64,000 nt of DNA. It comes from an uncultured Butyricimonas sp. (GTDB lineage Bacteria; Bacteroidota; Bacteroidia; Bacteroidales; Marinifilaceae). The position numbers and the translations under genes were made by a program. Positions 28,990-37,445 of this stretch are shown here, piece by piece. The DNA is taken from contig CALUMT010000008.1 in NCBI GenBank assembly GCA_944321845.1, positions 23,274-87,273 of the forward strand. Reading direction: 5' to 3'. The notes under the pieces were generated by a model. It saw nothing but the letters and a program-made list of their open reading frames with translations, was not told the DNA's origin and did not search any database. Position 1 is the first letter of the stretch, and each line of letters starts with the position of its first letter.

Positions 28990-29379
28990 ATGAGGAATCA
29001 GGAAGAAGAATATAATAGAAAAAATCCGTTTACGGTCCCGGATGGTTATTTCGAGACGCTGGATGAGCGAATCATGAGCCGGGTAAAGGAAGAGGCACGT
29101 CCTTCGCGCGAGAAATGGTTGCGGGTGATGAGGCCTTATTTCGGGTTGGCGGGAGTTTTCGTGTTTGCCATGTTGATGGTGCATTGGGTGTTGCCTCAGG
29201 CATTTCCAGTCAAGGAAAAACAGGAGGTGGAAACTGTCGACTTCTTCTGGCAGACGCTGGTGGAGGGACAGGATGTGGAGTTTGATGAAGATTTCAACCC
29301 AACGGAAGAGGAGATTATCGAGTATTTGACGCAAGAGATGGAGACGTCCGAGTTTTATTGGATAGCCGGTGTAATGTAA
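28990..29379 (+). CDS. Small single-pass membrane protein, putative anti-sigma factor
   Basis: 129 residues. The N-terminal 45 residues are charged and contain NPFTVPDGYFETLDERIMSRV; an 'NPFxVPxxYFExL' stretch recurs in Bacteroidota membrane proteins encoded next to ECF sigma factors. One membrane segment lies at about residues 51-70 (FGLAGVFVFAMLMVHWVLP), leaving an acidic C-terminal domain in the periplasm (EDFNPTEEEIIEYLTQEME). Position (25 bases after the sigma, 12 before the Spy-like gene) and topology fit an anti-sigma factor. No zinc-binding HxxxCxxC motif is present. Function is inference. Confidence 0.72.
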   Translation: MRNQEEEYNRKNPFTVPDGYFETLDERIMSRVKEEARPSREKWLRVMRPYFGLAGVFVFAMLMVHWVLPQAFPVKEKQEVETVDFFWQTLVEGQDVEFDEDFNPTEEEIIEYLTQEMETSEFYWIAGVM

Positions 29380-29391
29380 ATTCTGTTTGTT

Positions 29392-29856
29392 ATGAATCGG
29401 ATATTATTGATATTGGTTTTATTCGTTTTTAGCCTGCCTGTGTGGGCTCAGGATGGGAAATTGACGGAGGAAAAGCGGAAGGAATTCGAGGCACAAAAGG
29501 TGGCTTTTTTCACGCAGGAGATGAATTTGAGCCCGGAAGAGGCAGTTGTTTTCTGGCCGCTGTATAACGAGATGCAGCAAAAGATGACGGAACAATGGAA
29601 TAAGGTGAAATGTACCCGTGATATAAGCGATGCGGATATGACGGAGGAGATGGCCTTGAAACAAATCACGGATATTCAGGCCGCGGAGGTGCGGGTGCAG
29701 GAAATAAAAAAGGCGTATTATGCCAGGCTGATAAAAGCGATTACGGCCAAGAAGGTGTGGCTGATGATGAAAGCCGAGCGGAAATTCAATCACCGTTTGT
29801 GGAAAAAGGTCGTTGATGATGCCCGGCAGTCTTCTTCCCAGTCCAAGGATGATTGA
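29392..29856 (+). CDS. Periplasmic Spy/CpxP-like protein
   Basis: 154 residues with a cleavable signal peptide (about 1-19, ending LPVWAQ). The mature chain is all-helical and very rich in Lys/Glu, with 'MNLSPEEAVVFWPLYNEMQQKM' in parts near 43-66, similar to the LTxxQ region of Spy/CpxP-type periplasmic chaperones and metal/stress sensors. Coupled to the ECF sigma cassette, it is a likely output or feedback component of an envelope-stress response. Assignment rests on size, helicity and context. Confidence 0.72.
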   Translation: MNRILLILVLFVFSLPVWAQDGKLTEEKRKEFEAQKVAFFTQEMNLSPEEAVVFWPLYNEMQQKMTEQWNKVKCTRDISDADMTEEMALKQITDIQAAEVRVQEIKKAYYARLIKAITAKKVWLMMKAERKFNHRLWKKVVDDARQSSSQSKDD

Positions 29857-29923
29857 TTTTATACGACTAACGAGCCGTGTTTGACCGATAAAAAAAAATG
29901 TGATAAAAAAAGTGCTGAAATGC

Positions 29924-29953
29924 TTGCGTGAGCCGAAAAAAGCACTACTTTTG
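29924..29953 (+). promoter_or_regulatory. Promoter of the tRNA-Ser/tRNA-Pro unit
   Basis: TTG (29924-29926) and TACTTTTG (29946-29953) are 19 bases apart, ten bases before the tRNA-Ser 5' end. Both boxes match the Bacteroidota promoter form. Confidence 0.75.
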
Positions 29954-29963
29954 CCCCAGCAAA

Positions 29964-30054
<91 letters not shown>

Positions 30055-30060
30055 AAGATT

Positions 30061-30134
30061 CGGGGCGTAGCGCAGCCCGGTAGCGCATCTGCTTTGGGAG
30101 CAGAGGGTCGCAGGTTCGAATCCTGTCACCCCGA
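30061..30134 (+). tRNA. tRNA-Pro (anticodon TGG)
   Basis: 74 bases, eight bases after tRNA-Ser. Anticodon arm TCTGCTTTGGGAGCAGA gives anticodon TGG. T-arm GCAGGTTCGAATCCTGT, D-arm GCGCAGCCCGGTAGCGC. The acceptor stem CGGGGCG/CACCCCG has one C-A mismatch at the sixth pair. Discriminator A; 3' CCA not encoded. A ProX-like deacylase gene, which edits mischarged tRNA-Pro in known systems, lies 1.1 kb downstream. Confidence 0.95.
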
Positions 30135-30146
30135 CAGAAAGATTTT

Positions 30147-30177
30147 AGACAGCTATGAAAAATGGCTGTCTTTTTTT
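30147..30177 (+). terminator. Terminator after the tRNA pair
   Basis: GACAGC (30148-30153) and GCTGTC (30165-30170) form a stem around TATGAAAAATG, followed by seven Ts. Confidence 0.88.
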
Positions 30178-30344
30178 ATGTCCAATTTGCGGGTGTGGGG
30201 AGTGATGGATTTTCGTGTAATTGTTGAGGATGCTTGATAGATTTAACAAGATTCAAGTTTTTCGTGATAAAAAAAAGAAGGTGTTAAAAAAATAGGGGAA
30301 AAATATATATTTTCGCGGGATGTTAAGTTGAACGAAAAACAGCA

Positions 30345-31268
30345 ATGCAGAAACGGTATAACGATTATGCGACTTTTTTGAAAGGGCTTTTCGCGGGCAG
30401 GGTGCAAAAGTTATCGATTGACGGGGGATTTACCTGTCCGAACCGAGATGGCCTGAAGGGATGGGGAGGATGTACCTTCTGCAATAATGAAAGTTTTAAT
30501 CCCGATTATTGCCGGCAGGCGGGAGGTATTACCCGGCAGATAGATGAAGGCATCCGGTTTTTTGAGCACAAGTACAAGGAACAGAAATATTTGGCCTATT
30601 TTCAGGCTTATTCCGGGACCTATGCCTCATTGGATGTGTTGCGGCAGCGCTACGAGGAGGCTCTGGGGCATCCAAGGATTGTGGGGCTGGTTGTTGGTAC
30701 GCGGCCTGATGTGGTGTCCGTGGAGGTGCTGGATTATTTGGAGGACTTGGCAAAACGGTTTTACGTGTGCGTGGAATATGGGGTGGAATCGACCAATGAT
30801 GCGGTGTTGCGGGAGGTGAACCGGGGACATGGTTTCGCGGAGTCGGAGGAGGCAATTCGGGCGACGGCGGGGAGAGGTATTGTGATCGGGGCGCACCTGA
30901 TTTTCGGGTTACCGGGTGAGGACCCGGAGAGCATGTTGGAGGGGGTGGACCGGTTGTGTGAACTGCCGATTGACGTGTTGAAACTGCATCAGTTGCAGAT
31001 CGTGAAGGGAACCCGGATGGCGGAACAGTTCCTGGAGAAACCGGAGGCATTCCGCTTGTATTCGGAAGAGGAGTATCTGGATTTCGTGGTTCGTGTCATA
31101 GAGCGTATGCCAGAGAGAATTTACCTGGAACGTTTCGTGAACCAGTCTCCCCCGGGATATTTGATTGCCCCTCAATGGGGAACGAAAAATTTTGAATTCA
31201 CCGCTAAACTTGACAAAAGATTGGAGAGGGCGGATTCATGGCAAGGAAAATGGTATAAACAAAGATAA
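30345..31268 (+). CDS. TIGR01212-type radical SAM protein (YhcC-like)
   Basis: 307-residue radical S-adenosylmethionine enzyme. The iron-sulphur cluster cysteines are C31, C43 and C46 in FTCPNRDGLKGWGGCTFC, the spacing of the YhcC/TIGR01212 family rather than plain CxxxCxxC. Elp3-like features follow: 'YFQAYSGTYASLDVLRQRYEEAL', 'GTRPDVVSVEVLDYLEDLA', 'VEYGVESTNDAVLREVNRGH' and 'HLIFGLPGEDPESMLEGVD', each in the expected order. Substrate is unknown. It heads a plus-strand run with a ProX-like protein six bases later. TATTTTCG at 30308-30315 is a weak -7 candidate. Confidence 0.93.
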   Translation: MQKRYNDYATFLKGLFAGRVQKLSIDGGFTCPNRDGLKGWGGCTFCNNESFNPDYCRQAGGITRQIDEGIRFFEHKYKEQKYLAYFQAYSGTYASLDVLRQRYEEALGHPRIVGLVVGTRPDVVSVEVLDYLEDLAKRFYVCVEYGVESTNDAVLREVNRGHGFAESEEAIRATAGRGIVIGAHLIFGLPGEDPESMLEGVDRLCELPIDVLKLHQLQIVKGTRMAEQFLEKPEAFRLYSEEEYLDFVVRVIERMPERIYLERFVNQSPPGYLIAPQWGTKNFEFTAKLDKRLERADSWQGKWYKQR

Positions 31269-31273
31269 AGAAA

Positions 31274-31765
31274 ATGGTTGGACAGGAGAAAGTGTACACA
31301 GTGCTAAGGGAGCTTGGGATTGAATTTGATTACGTGGAGCATCCGGAAGCCCCGACAATAGAGATCGCCAAAAAGTACTGGACAAATTTGGACAGTACCC
31401 ATTGCAAGAACTTGTTCTTCAGGAATCATAAGGGGAATCGGCATTATCTCGTGGTTTTTGATTGTGACCATGATTTGGCCATTCATGATTTGGAGAAAAT
31501 GTTGAAACAGGGTAAGTTGAGTTTCGCTTCGGAAGCAAGAATGGAGAAATATCTTGGTTTGCGTTCCGGTTCAGTAAGCCCGTTCGGGTTGGTTAATGAC
31601 GAGGAGCACCACGTGTATGTTTTCCTGGACAAGAATCTGTTGAAAGCGAAGAAACTTTCTTTTCACCCGAATGACAATCGGGCTTCATTGGCTATTAAGT
31701 TGGATGATTTTATCCGTTATATGGATTGGGTGGGAAATGGTTACGAGTGGATAGAGTTGTATTAG
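31274..31765 (+). CDS. YbaK/ProX-type aminoacyl-tRNA deacylase
   Basis: 163 residues. Freestanding prolyl-tRNA editing proteins of this family hydrolyse alanine (or cysteine) wrongly attached to tRNA-Pro. Landmarks: 'FDYVEHPEAPTIEIA' near residues 18-32, 'CKNLFFRNHKGNRHYLVVFDCD' in parts near 44-65 (the conserved lysine is in CKNLF), and 'LGLRSGSVSPFGLVND' near 95-110, the signature glycine-rich loop. It follows the radical SAM gene by five bases. A tRNA-Pro gene lies about 1.1 kb upstream. Confidence 0.92.
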   Translation: MVGQEKVYTVLRELGIEFDYVEHPEAPTIEIAKKYWTNLDSTHCKNLFFRNHKGNRHYLVVFDCDHDLAIHDLEKMLKQGKLSFASEARMEKYLGLRSGSVSPFGLVNDEEHHVYVFLDKNLLKAKKLSFHPNDNRASLAIKLDDFIRYMDWVGNGYEWIELY

Positions 31766-31790
31766 TAATATTATTATCAAAAATAGAATT

Positions 31791-32450
31791 ATGGTGAGTA
31801 TAGCACAAGTCGTGGAAGACATCGTGAAGCATAAACCTTACTTGACGGAATCATTGGCCGGGGGAATCATTAATGTTTCGGCATTGGCGCGGCAGATACA
31901 GGGTGAGGTTGAAGCTAAAATAGGTAAGAAAGCTAATCAGGGTGCTATCGTGATGGCACTGAATCGGTTGACGCCTTCCTTGCAATTGCGGGAACAGGAG
32001 CAGTTGAATAATCTGTTGAGCACGATGGGAGATATCATTTTGCGGAGTAATTTGTGTGACTACACGTTCAAGAACTCCAGCACGTTGTTGGATTGTCATA
32101 TAAAAGTTCTGGAGAATGTGACCAAGAGGGGGGAAGTGTTCTATACGATGGTGCAAGGAGTGTTCGAGACGAATATCGTGGTGAGTGATGTGCTGGAGGA
32201 GAGTATAGACCGTTATTTCAAGGATGAATTATGCTTGTTTAAACGGAGTGGATTGTCTTCCGTAACTTTGAAATTGCCTAAGGACAATACTTGTCAACCG
32301 GGTTTCTATTACAGTATCGTGAAGGAATTGGCCTGGGAAGGTATTAACTTGATGGAGGTCGTGTCCTCGACGAACGAGTTCACTGTGGTGGTGGATAATG
32401 ATCTTATTGATAAGACGTTTGTCGTGTTGAAAAATATCGGACGCAAGTAA
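31791..32450 (+). CDS. Conserved protein with winged-helix-like N-terminus and ACT-like C-terminus
   Basis: 219 residues, cytoplasmic. The N-terminal 80 residues (VEDIVKHKPYLTESLAGGIINVSALARQIQ, 'KANQGAIVMALNRL') look like a winged helix. The C-terminal half (SSVTLKLPKDNTCQPGFYYSIVKELAWEGINLMEVVSST plus 'FTVVVDNDLIDKTFVVLKNI', each part) resembles the ACT pair of aspartokinases, a ligand-binding fold that often senses amino acids; the kinase domain itself is absent. Bacteroidota genomes carry such proteins, sometimes labelled aspartate kinase. A regulator that senses an amino acid is inferred; the exact role is unknown. Confidence 0.75.
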   Translation: MVSIAQVVEDIVKHKPYLTESLAGGIINVSALARQIQGEVEAKIGKKANQGAIVMALNRLTPSLQLREQEQLNNLLSTMGDIILRSNLCDYTFKNSSTLLDCHIKVLENVTKRGEVFYTMVQGVFETNIVVSDVLEESIDRYFKDELCLFKRSGLSSVTLKLPKDNTCQPGFYYSIVKELAWEGINLMEVVSSTNEFTVVVDNDLIDKTFVVLKNIGRK

Positions 32451-32546
32451 AATACCGGAAATGCGCGAAGATTCCCGTTAAAAATATTAATTTTGCGAAA
32501 AACGAGAGTGTTGAGAGTTTAATCAAGAAATTTCAATAGAATAAAT

Positions 32547-33869
32547 ATGTTTGAGAATCTATCCGAAAGGCTTGAGAAGTCATTCAAGATTTTAAAAGGA
32601 CAAGGGAAAATTACCGAGATAAATGTGGCCGAAACCTTGAAGGAGGTTCGTCGTTCGCTGTTGGATGCCGACGTGAATTATAAGATTGCGAAGGAGTTTA
32701 CCAATACGGTGAAGGATAAGGCGTTGGGAATGAATGTGCTGACAGCGGTGAAGCCGGGGCAGATGATGGTGAAGATCGTGCATGATGAGTTGATTCAATT
32801 GATGGGATCCACGAGCGTGGATATCAATTTGAAAGGCTCACCGGCGATCATCTTGATGTCCGGGTTGCAAGGATCTGGTAAGACGACATTTTCCGGTAAA
32901 CTGGCGAACTTGTTAAAGACGAAACGCGGTAAACGGCCTTTGCTGGTCGCTTGTGACGTGTATCGTCCGGCTGCTATCGAGCAGTTGAAGGTGTTGGGAG
33001 AGCAGATCGGGGTTCCGGTATACAGTGAGGAAGGAAATAAAAATGCTGTACAGATTGCCCAGAATGCGGTGAACGAGGCGAAAGCCACGGGTAAGGATGT
33101 GGTGATCGTCGATACGGCAGGACGTTTGGCCATAGACGAGCAGATGATGAACGAGATCGCCGCAATAAAAGCAGCTATCAATCCAAGTGAGATTCTGTTC
33201 GTGGTGGATTCCATGACCGGTCAGGATGCCGTGAATACAGCGAAAGAGTTTAATGACCGTTTGGATTTTGACGGCGTGGTATTGACGAAATTGGATGGTG
33301 ATACGCGGGGTGGTGCGGCATTGTCAATTCGTACCGTGGTGAATAAGCCGATCAAATTCGTGGGAACTGGAGAAAAATTGGAGGCGTTGGATGTGTTCCA
33401 CCCGGATCGTATGGCAGACCGTATCCTGGGAATGGGGGATATCGTTTCGTTGGTAGAGCGTGCACAGGAACAGTTCGATGCCGAGGAGGCCAAGAAGTTG
33501 CAGAAAAAGATCGCCAAGAATCAGTTTAATTTCAATGATTTCTTGAGCCAGATTCAGCAAATCAAGAAGATGGGAAATATCAAGGAATTGGCATCCATGA
33601 TTCCTGGAGTGGGTAAGGCCCTGAAGAATGTGGATATCGATGATGATGCATTCAAGGGTGTTGAGGCTATCATTTATTCGATGACGCCAGCCGAACGGGA
33701 GAACCCGGAAATAATAAATGGTTCTCGGCGTAAGCGGATTGCCATGGGAAGCGGGACGACGATTCAGGATGTGAATCGCTTGTTGAAACAGTTTGACGAG
33801 TCCAAGAAAATGATGCGTATGCTTTCCAAGGGTGGTAAGATGATGGGACGTCCGACCCTGAGGAGATAA
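32547..33869 (+). CDS. ffh: Signal recognition particle protein Ffh
   Basis: SRP54 homologue that recognises signal sequences with the 4.5S RNA and delivers ribosomes to the membrane. 440 residues. The N domain covers about 1-95, the GTPase G domain follows with [10 protein letters not shown] (P-loop), [17 protein letters not shown] and [12 protein letters not shown], and the methionine-rich M domain covers about 300-440, with the RNA-binding '[22 protein letters not shown]' stretch and a [12 protein letters not shown] tail. TAATTTTG at 32488-32495 is a candidate -7 box without a clear -33. Confidence 0.97.
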   Translation: MFENLSERLEKSFKILKGQGKITEINVAETLKEVRRSLLDADVNYKIAKEFTNTVKDKALGMNVLTAVKPGQMMVKIVHDELIQLMGSTSVDINLKGSPAIILMSGLQGSGKTTFSGKLANLLKTKRGKRPLLVACDVYRPAAIEQLKVLGEQIGVPVYSEEGNKNAVQIAQNAVNEAKATGKDVVIVDTAGRLAIDEQMMNEIAAIKAAINPSEILFVVDSMTGQDAVNTAKEFNDRLDFDGVVLTKLDGDTRGGAALSIRTVVNKPIKFVGTGEKLEALDVFHPDRMADRILGMGDIVSLVERAQEQFDAEEAKKLQKKIAKNQFNFNDFLSQIQQIKKMGNIKELASMIPGVGKALKNVDIDDDAFKGVEAIIYSMTPAERENPEIINGSRRKRIAMGSGTTIQDVNRLLKQFDESKKMMRMLSKGGKMMGRPTLRR

Positions 33870-33902
33870 TGATAAATAGCGAATCTTAAAATAACATGAC
33901 AG

Positions 33903-34781
33903 ATGGAAATTATTGACGGAAAGAAAATTTCGGCACAGGTGAAGCAAGAGATTGCTGATGAGGTCAGCCGTATGGCGAATGAGGGTAAGAAGATACCTCA
34001 TCTGGCAGCGGTACTTGTCGGTAATGATCCTGCCAGTGAAACGTACGTGGCAAGTAAAGTGAAGGCTTGCCAGGCCGTTGGAATCAAAAGTTCTGAATTG
34101 CGGTACAGTAGTGATATTACTGAAGAGCAATTACTGGAGGTGATCGATAAGTTGAATGCAGACGAGGATGTGGACGGTTTTATCGTGCAGTTGCCTCTTC
34201 CGAAACATATTTCCGAGGAGAACGTGTTGAACCGGATTTCTCCGGATAAGGACGTTGATGGTTTTCATCCTTGTAATGTTGGACGTATGGTGTTGGGATT
34301 ACCGACATTCCTGCCGGCTACTCCAGCTGGAATCGTGGAGCTGCTGAGCCGTTATAATATTGAGACGGAAGGAAAACATTGTGTCGTGGTCGGACGTAGT
34401 AATATCGTGGGAACGCCGATGTCCGTGTTGATGTCAAGAAAAGCCAAGCATGCCAATTGTACGGTGACCATGTGCCATAGTCGGACGCAAAATCTGAAAG
34501 AAATTACTTTGCAGGCAGATATCTTGATCGTGGCAATGGGTGTTCCTCGTTTCATCAAGGCGGATATGGTGAAAGAGGGGGCTGTCGTGGTAGACGTGGG
34601 AATTCATCGGATTCCATCGGACAAGACCAAGAGCGGTTGGCAGCTTGTCGGGGACGTGGATTTCGAACATGTTGCTCCCAAATGTGCCTATATAACTCCT
34701 GTTCCTGGAGGGGTGGGACCAATGACTATTGTTACTTTGTTGAAGAATACCTTGTTGGCCTGTTCTCGTAAACATGCTTAA
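33903..34781 (+). CDS. folD: Bifunctional methylenetetrahydrofolate dehydrogenase / cyclohydrolase FolD
   Basis: Interconverts 5,10-methylene-, methenyl- and 10-formyl-tetrahydrofolate for one-carbon metabolism. 292 residues. Motifs: '[18 protein letters not shown]' with the catalytic lysine near 56, '[13 protein letters not shown]' near 98, '[17 protein letters not shown]' (NADP-binding) near 163 and '[21 protein letters not shown]' in parts near 263. It follows ffh by 33 bases and precedes an SpmA/SpmB-like gene. Confidence 0.96.
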   Translation: MEIIDGKKISAQVKQEIADEVSRMANEGKKIPHLAAVLVGNDPASETYVASKVKACQAVGIKSSELRYSSDITEEQLLEVIDKLNADEDVDGFIVQLPLPKHISEENVLNRISPDKDVDGFHPCNVGRMVLGLPTFLPATPAGIVELLSRYNIETEGKHCVVVGRSNIVGTPMSVLMSRKAKHANCTVTMCHSRTQNLKEITLQADILIVAMGVPRFIKADMVKEGAVVVDVGIHRIPSDKTKSGWQLVGDVDFEHVAPKCAYITPVPGGVGPMTIVTLLKNTLLACSRKHA

Positions 34782-34856
34782 AATAAATAAGATTTATGAG
34801 GTTTATGGAGTTCTTTCGAGTGCTTCATGAACCTCATAAACTTTACAGGAGTCTCT

Positions 34857-36089
34857 ATGGTATTGAATTATATTTGGATATTTTTTTTCGGAGTCGCATT
34901 TTTAATCGCCTTGGGAAAATTGATTTTTCTGGGGGATACAGGGGTGTTTTCCGCGATTGTAGCCTCTACGTTTGAATCTTCGAAAACGGGTTTCGAGATC
35001 TCGTTGGGATTGACTGGTGTGTTGACACTTTGGATGGGGATTATGAAAATCGGGGAACGAGGTGGTGCCGTGAAGATTCTTTCATGGCTGATCAATCCTT
35101 TTTTTCGGAGGCTGTTCCCGGAATTGCCGCCGAATAGCCCTGCCTACGGGTCTATCATGATGAATATCGCGGCGAATATGCTGGGATTGGATAATGCTGC
35201 GACTCCCATGGGACTAAAGGCCATGCAGCAGATGCAGGAGGTGAATCCTCACCCGGGAAAGGCTTCCAATGCTCAAATTATGTTTCTGGTGTTGAATACT
35301 TCCGGCCTGACGATCATTCCCGTGTCAATCATGGTTTATCGGGCCCAACTGGGGGCCGTGAATCCGGCAGATATATTTATACCTATACTCCTGGCCACGT
35401 ATGTATCGACACTTGTCGGGTTGATCGCCGTGGCGGTTTATCAGCGGATTAATTTGCTTAATCGGGTGGTGCTGGCCTATTTGTTAGGTGGCTCATTGAT
35501 TGTCGGGGGTGTCATCGCTTATTTTTCAGGATTGGATAAAGAAAGCATAACGCTGGTGTCGAGCGTGGCAAGTAACGTGATATTGTTTTCTATAATAGTT
35601 GCATTTATCGGATTAGGGGCCTGGAAACGGATTAACGTGTATGATGCCTTTATTGATGGTGCGAAGGAAGGGTTTTCGGTAGCCGTGAAGATAATACCTT
35701 ATTTGGTGGCCATATTGGTGGCTATCGGGGTCTTTCGTGCTGCCGGAGCTATGGATTTGTTGATGGATGGGTTGCGTTGGGTTTGTGAGCGTTGTGGTCT
35801 GGATGCCGATTTTATTCCGGCATTGCCGACGGCTTTGATGAAGCCCTTGAGTGGCAGTGGGGCGAGAGGCTTGATGATTGATACGATGACAACGTTTGGT
35901 GCAGATTCGTTTGCCGGTCGTCTGGCCTGTGCTTTTCAAGGGGCCACGGATACGACATTTTATATTATTGCGGTTTATTTCGGGGCGGTAGGAATCAAAA
36001 ATACCCGTTACGCTGTCCCTTGCGGATTGATTGCCGATTTGGCAGGAATTATCGCCGCGATAGTGATTTGCTATATCTTTTTTGCTTGA
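34857..36089 (+). CDS. SpmA/SpmB-like fused nucleoside-recognition (Gate) membrane protein
   Basis: About 410 residues with many membrane segments. The N-terminal half resembles spore maturation protein SpmA (GVLTLWMGIMKIGERGG, 'NSPAYGSIMMNIAANMLGLDNAATPMGLKAM'), the C-terminal half SpmB (LPTALMKPLSGSGARGL, 'TFGADSFAGRLACAFQGATDTTFY'), both of the Gate (nucleoside recognition) fold. Fusion of the two is usual in Bacteroidota, which do not sporulate, so the role is a transporter or gate of unknown substrate. The frame is open from 34827, but the ATG at 34857 gives the family's usual start and has AGGAG eight bases before it. Confidence 0.88.
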   Translation: MVLNYIWIFFFGVAFLIALGKLIFLGDTGVFSAIVASTFESSKTGFEISLGLTGVLTLWMGIMKIGERGGAVKILSWLINPFFRRLFPELPPNSPAYGSIMMNIAANMLGLDNAATPMGLKAMQQMQEVNPHPGKASNAQIMFLVLNTSGLTIIPVSIMVYRAQLGAVNPADIFIPILLATYVSTLVGLIAVAVYQRINLLNRVVLAYLLGGSLIVGGVIAYFSGLDKESITLVSSVASNVILFSIIVAFIGLGAWKRINVYDAFIDGAKEGFSVAVKIIPYLVAILVAIGVFRAAGAMDLLMDGLRWVCERCGLDADFIPALPTALMKPLSGSGARGLMIDTMTTFGADSFAGRLACAFQGATDTTFYIIAVYFGAVGIKNTRYAVPCGLIADLAGIIAAIVICYIFFA

Positions 36090-36104
36090 TTTCGAGGAAT
36101 TGTT

Positions 36105-36152
36105 TAACAGGCAAAAACTTTTTCGTCATATACCAAAAGTTTTTGCCTGTTA
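36105..36152. terminator. Strong bidirectional terminator
   Basis: TAACAGGCAAAAACTTTT and AAAAGTTTTTGCCTGTTA form a perfect stem of about 17 pairs between the convergent SpmA/SpmB-like and M16 genes. Internal A/T tracts serve both strands. Confidence 0.9.
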
Positions 36153-36162
36153 AAAAGATGTG

Positions 36163-37434
36163 TCATTTCCCGGCCGTGATGATAAACATTTCTTCAGGAT
36201 TTAAATGTTTGCGGGCGATTCGCTGTAAATCGTCCGGGGTACAAGCCTTGATTCGATCAATGATGTCGAGATAGAACGAGTTGTCCAGGCCGTAGTTTAA
36301 TTTGTGCTTAAGGGCATCGGATTGGGAAAATACTCCGTCCAATTCCCTGAGGATATCCCCGTTGAAATTACTTTTTACCAGATTCAGTTCTTCTTCCGGT
36401 ACTAGTTCATCCCTGAGTCGTTGGATTTCTTTGAGGCATTCCTCGATAGTTGCTTCGGTTTGGTCCGCGTTGACATCCGTGGCAATCATCCATTGGGCTG
36501 AAAGGGGCATTGGAACATTGTAAGAGCCGATGCCGTAGGTGTAACCTTTCTCTTCCCGGATGTTGGACATTAAGCGGGAACCGAAATAACCACCAAGAAC
36601 CATGTTGAGAAGTTGGAAATCGGTATAATCTTTGTCTGTCAATTGAACTCCTTTTTTCCCGATACGGATGCTGCTTTGTACGGCACTTGGTTTGGATACG
36701 TGGTATCTGCCCGGTTTGGAGGGTGTTATGTCGTATTGGGGTTCCGGCGGTATCGTCCTTGGGGGGAGGGATGAGAAATTCTGCTGAATCTCCTCCAGTA
36801 CTTCCTGACTGACGTTCCCACATATCATGATCCGGCATCCGGTTGCCTGGATTCGTTCCGTGTAGAAGGCTTGCAATATCTCGGGAGTTATTTTATCGAA
36901 ATCCTCGAGACAGAAATGATTGGCGTAGGGATGCTGTTCCCCGTATAAGCGGTGTAAGAATTCAACCCGGGCCAAGTAGGAGGTTTTCTCCAGATTGACC
37001 AATTGCTGTTGCCGGCGGTTTTGCAGGTAAATGGCTAATTCCTTTTCAGGAAATATGCTGGCTCGGATTATTTCCGACAGCATTTGAATGGTCGGTCGTG
37101 CATATTTGTTTAGGGATATCAGGCTTATTTCGGATTTGTGCATGCCACAGTTGTAATCCACGTAGGCCCCATGATAATCGAACAATTCTGCTATTTCTTC
37201 GGCGGAATGATGACGGGTTCCCTCGTTGAGCATATTAAGCATCGTGGAGGCGACAACCGGTTGGGGTTGATAATACGCCCCGGCAGGAAATACGACATCC
37301 ATTTTGAACACTTCCTGTGTGGCGTCGTGAAGGTAGACGATTTCAATTCCATTGGGAAGCATTACGCGTTGATGTTGCCATATGGAAGGGCGGTTTATGG
37401 CGGATAAAACGGGTGGAATATTTCTGTTAATCAT
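36163..37434 (-). CDS. M16-family peptidase homologue, non-catalytic subunit
   Basis: 423 residues with the two-lobed M16 fold: N-terminal 'VMLPNGIEIVYLHDATQEVFKMDVVFPAG' and the C-terminal 'GGYFGSRLMSNIREEKGYTYGIGSY' segment with the conserved R/Y pair. The zinc motif HxxEH is missing; at that place it reads STMLNMLNEGT. It therefore matches the inactive subunit of heterodimeric M16 proteases. It follows the catalytic subunit by 11 bases, and the two should act together on peptides. No signal peptide is seen, so the location is probably cytoplasmic. Confidence 0.9.
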   Translation of the reverse strand: MINRNIPPVLSAINRPSIWQHQRVMLPNGIEIVYLHDATQEVFKMDVVFPAGAYYQPQPVVASTMLNMLNEGTRHHSAEEIAELFDYHGAYVDYNCGMHKSEISLISLNKYARPTIQMLSEIIRASIFPEKELAIYLQNRRQQQLVNLEKTSYLARVEFLHRLYGEQHPYANHFCLEDFDKITPEILQAFYTERIQATGCRIMICGNVSQEVLEEIQQNFSSLPPRTIPPEPQYDITPSKPGRYHVSKPSAVQSSIRIGKKGVQLTDKDYTDFQLLNMVLGGYFGSRLMSNIREEKGYTYGIGSYNVPMPLSAQWMIATDVNADQTEATIEECLKEIQRLRDELVPEEELNLVKSNFNGDILRELDGVFSQSDALKHKLNYGLDNSFYLDIIDRIKACTPDDLQRIARKHLNPEEMFIITAGK

Positions 37435-37445
37435 GCTTGTTGCTA

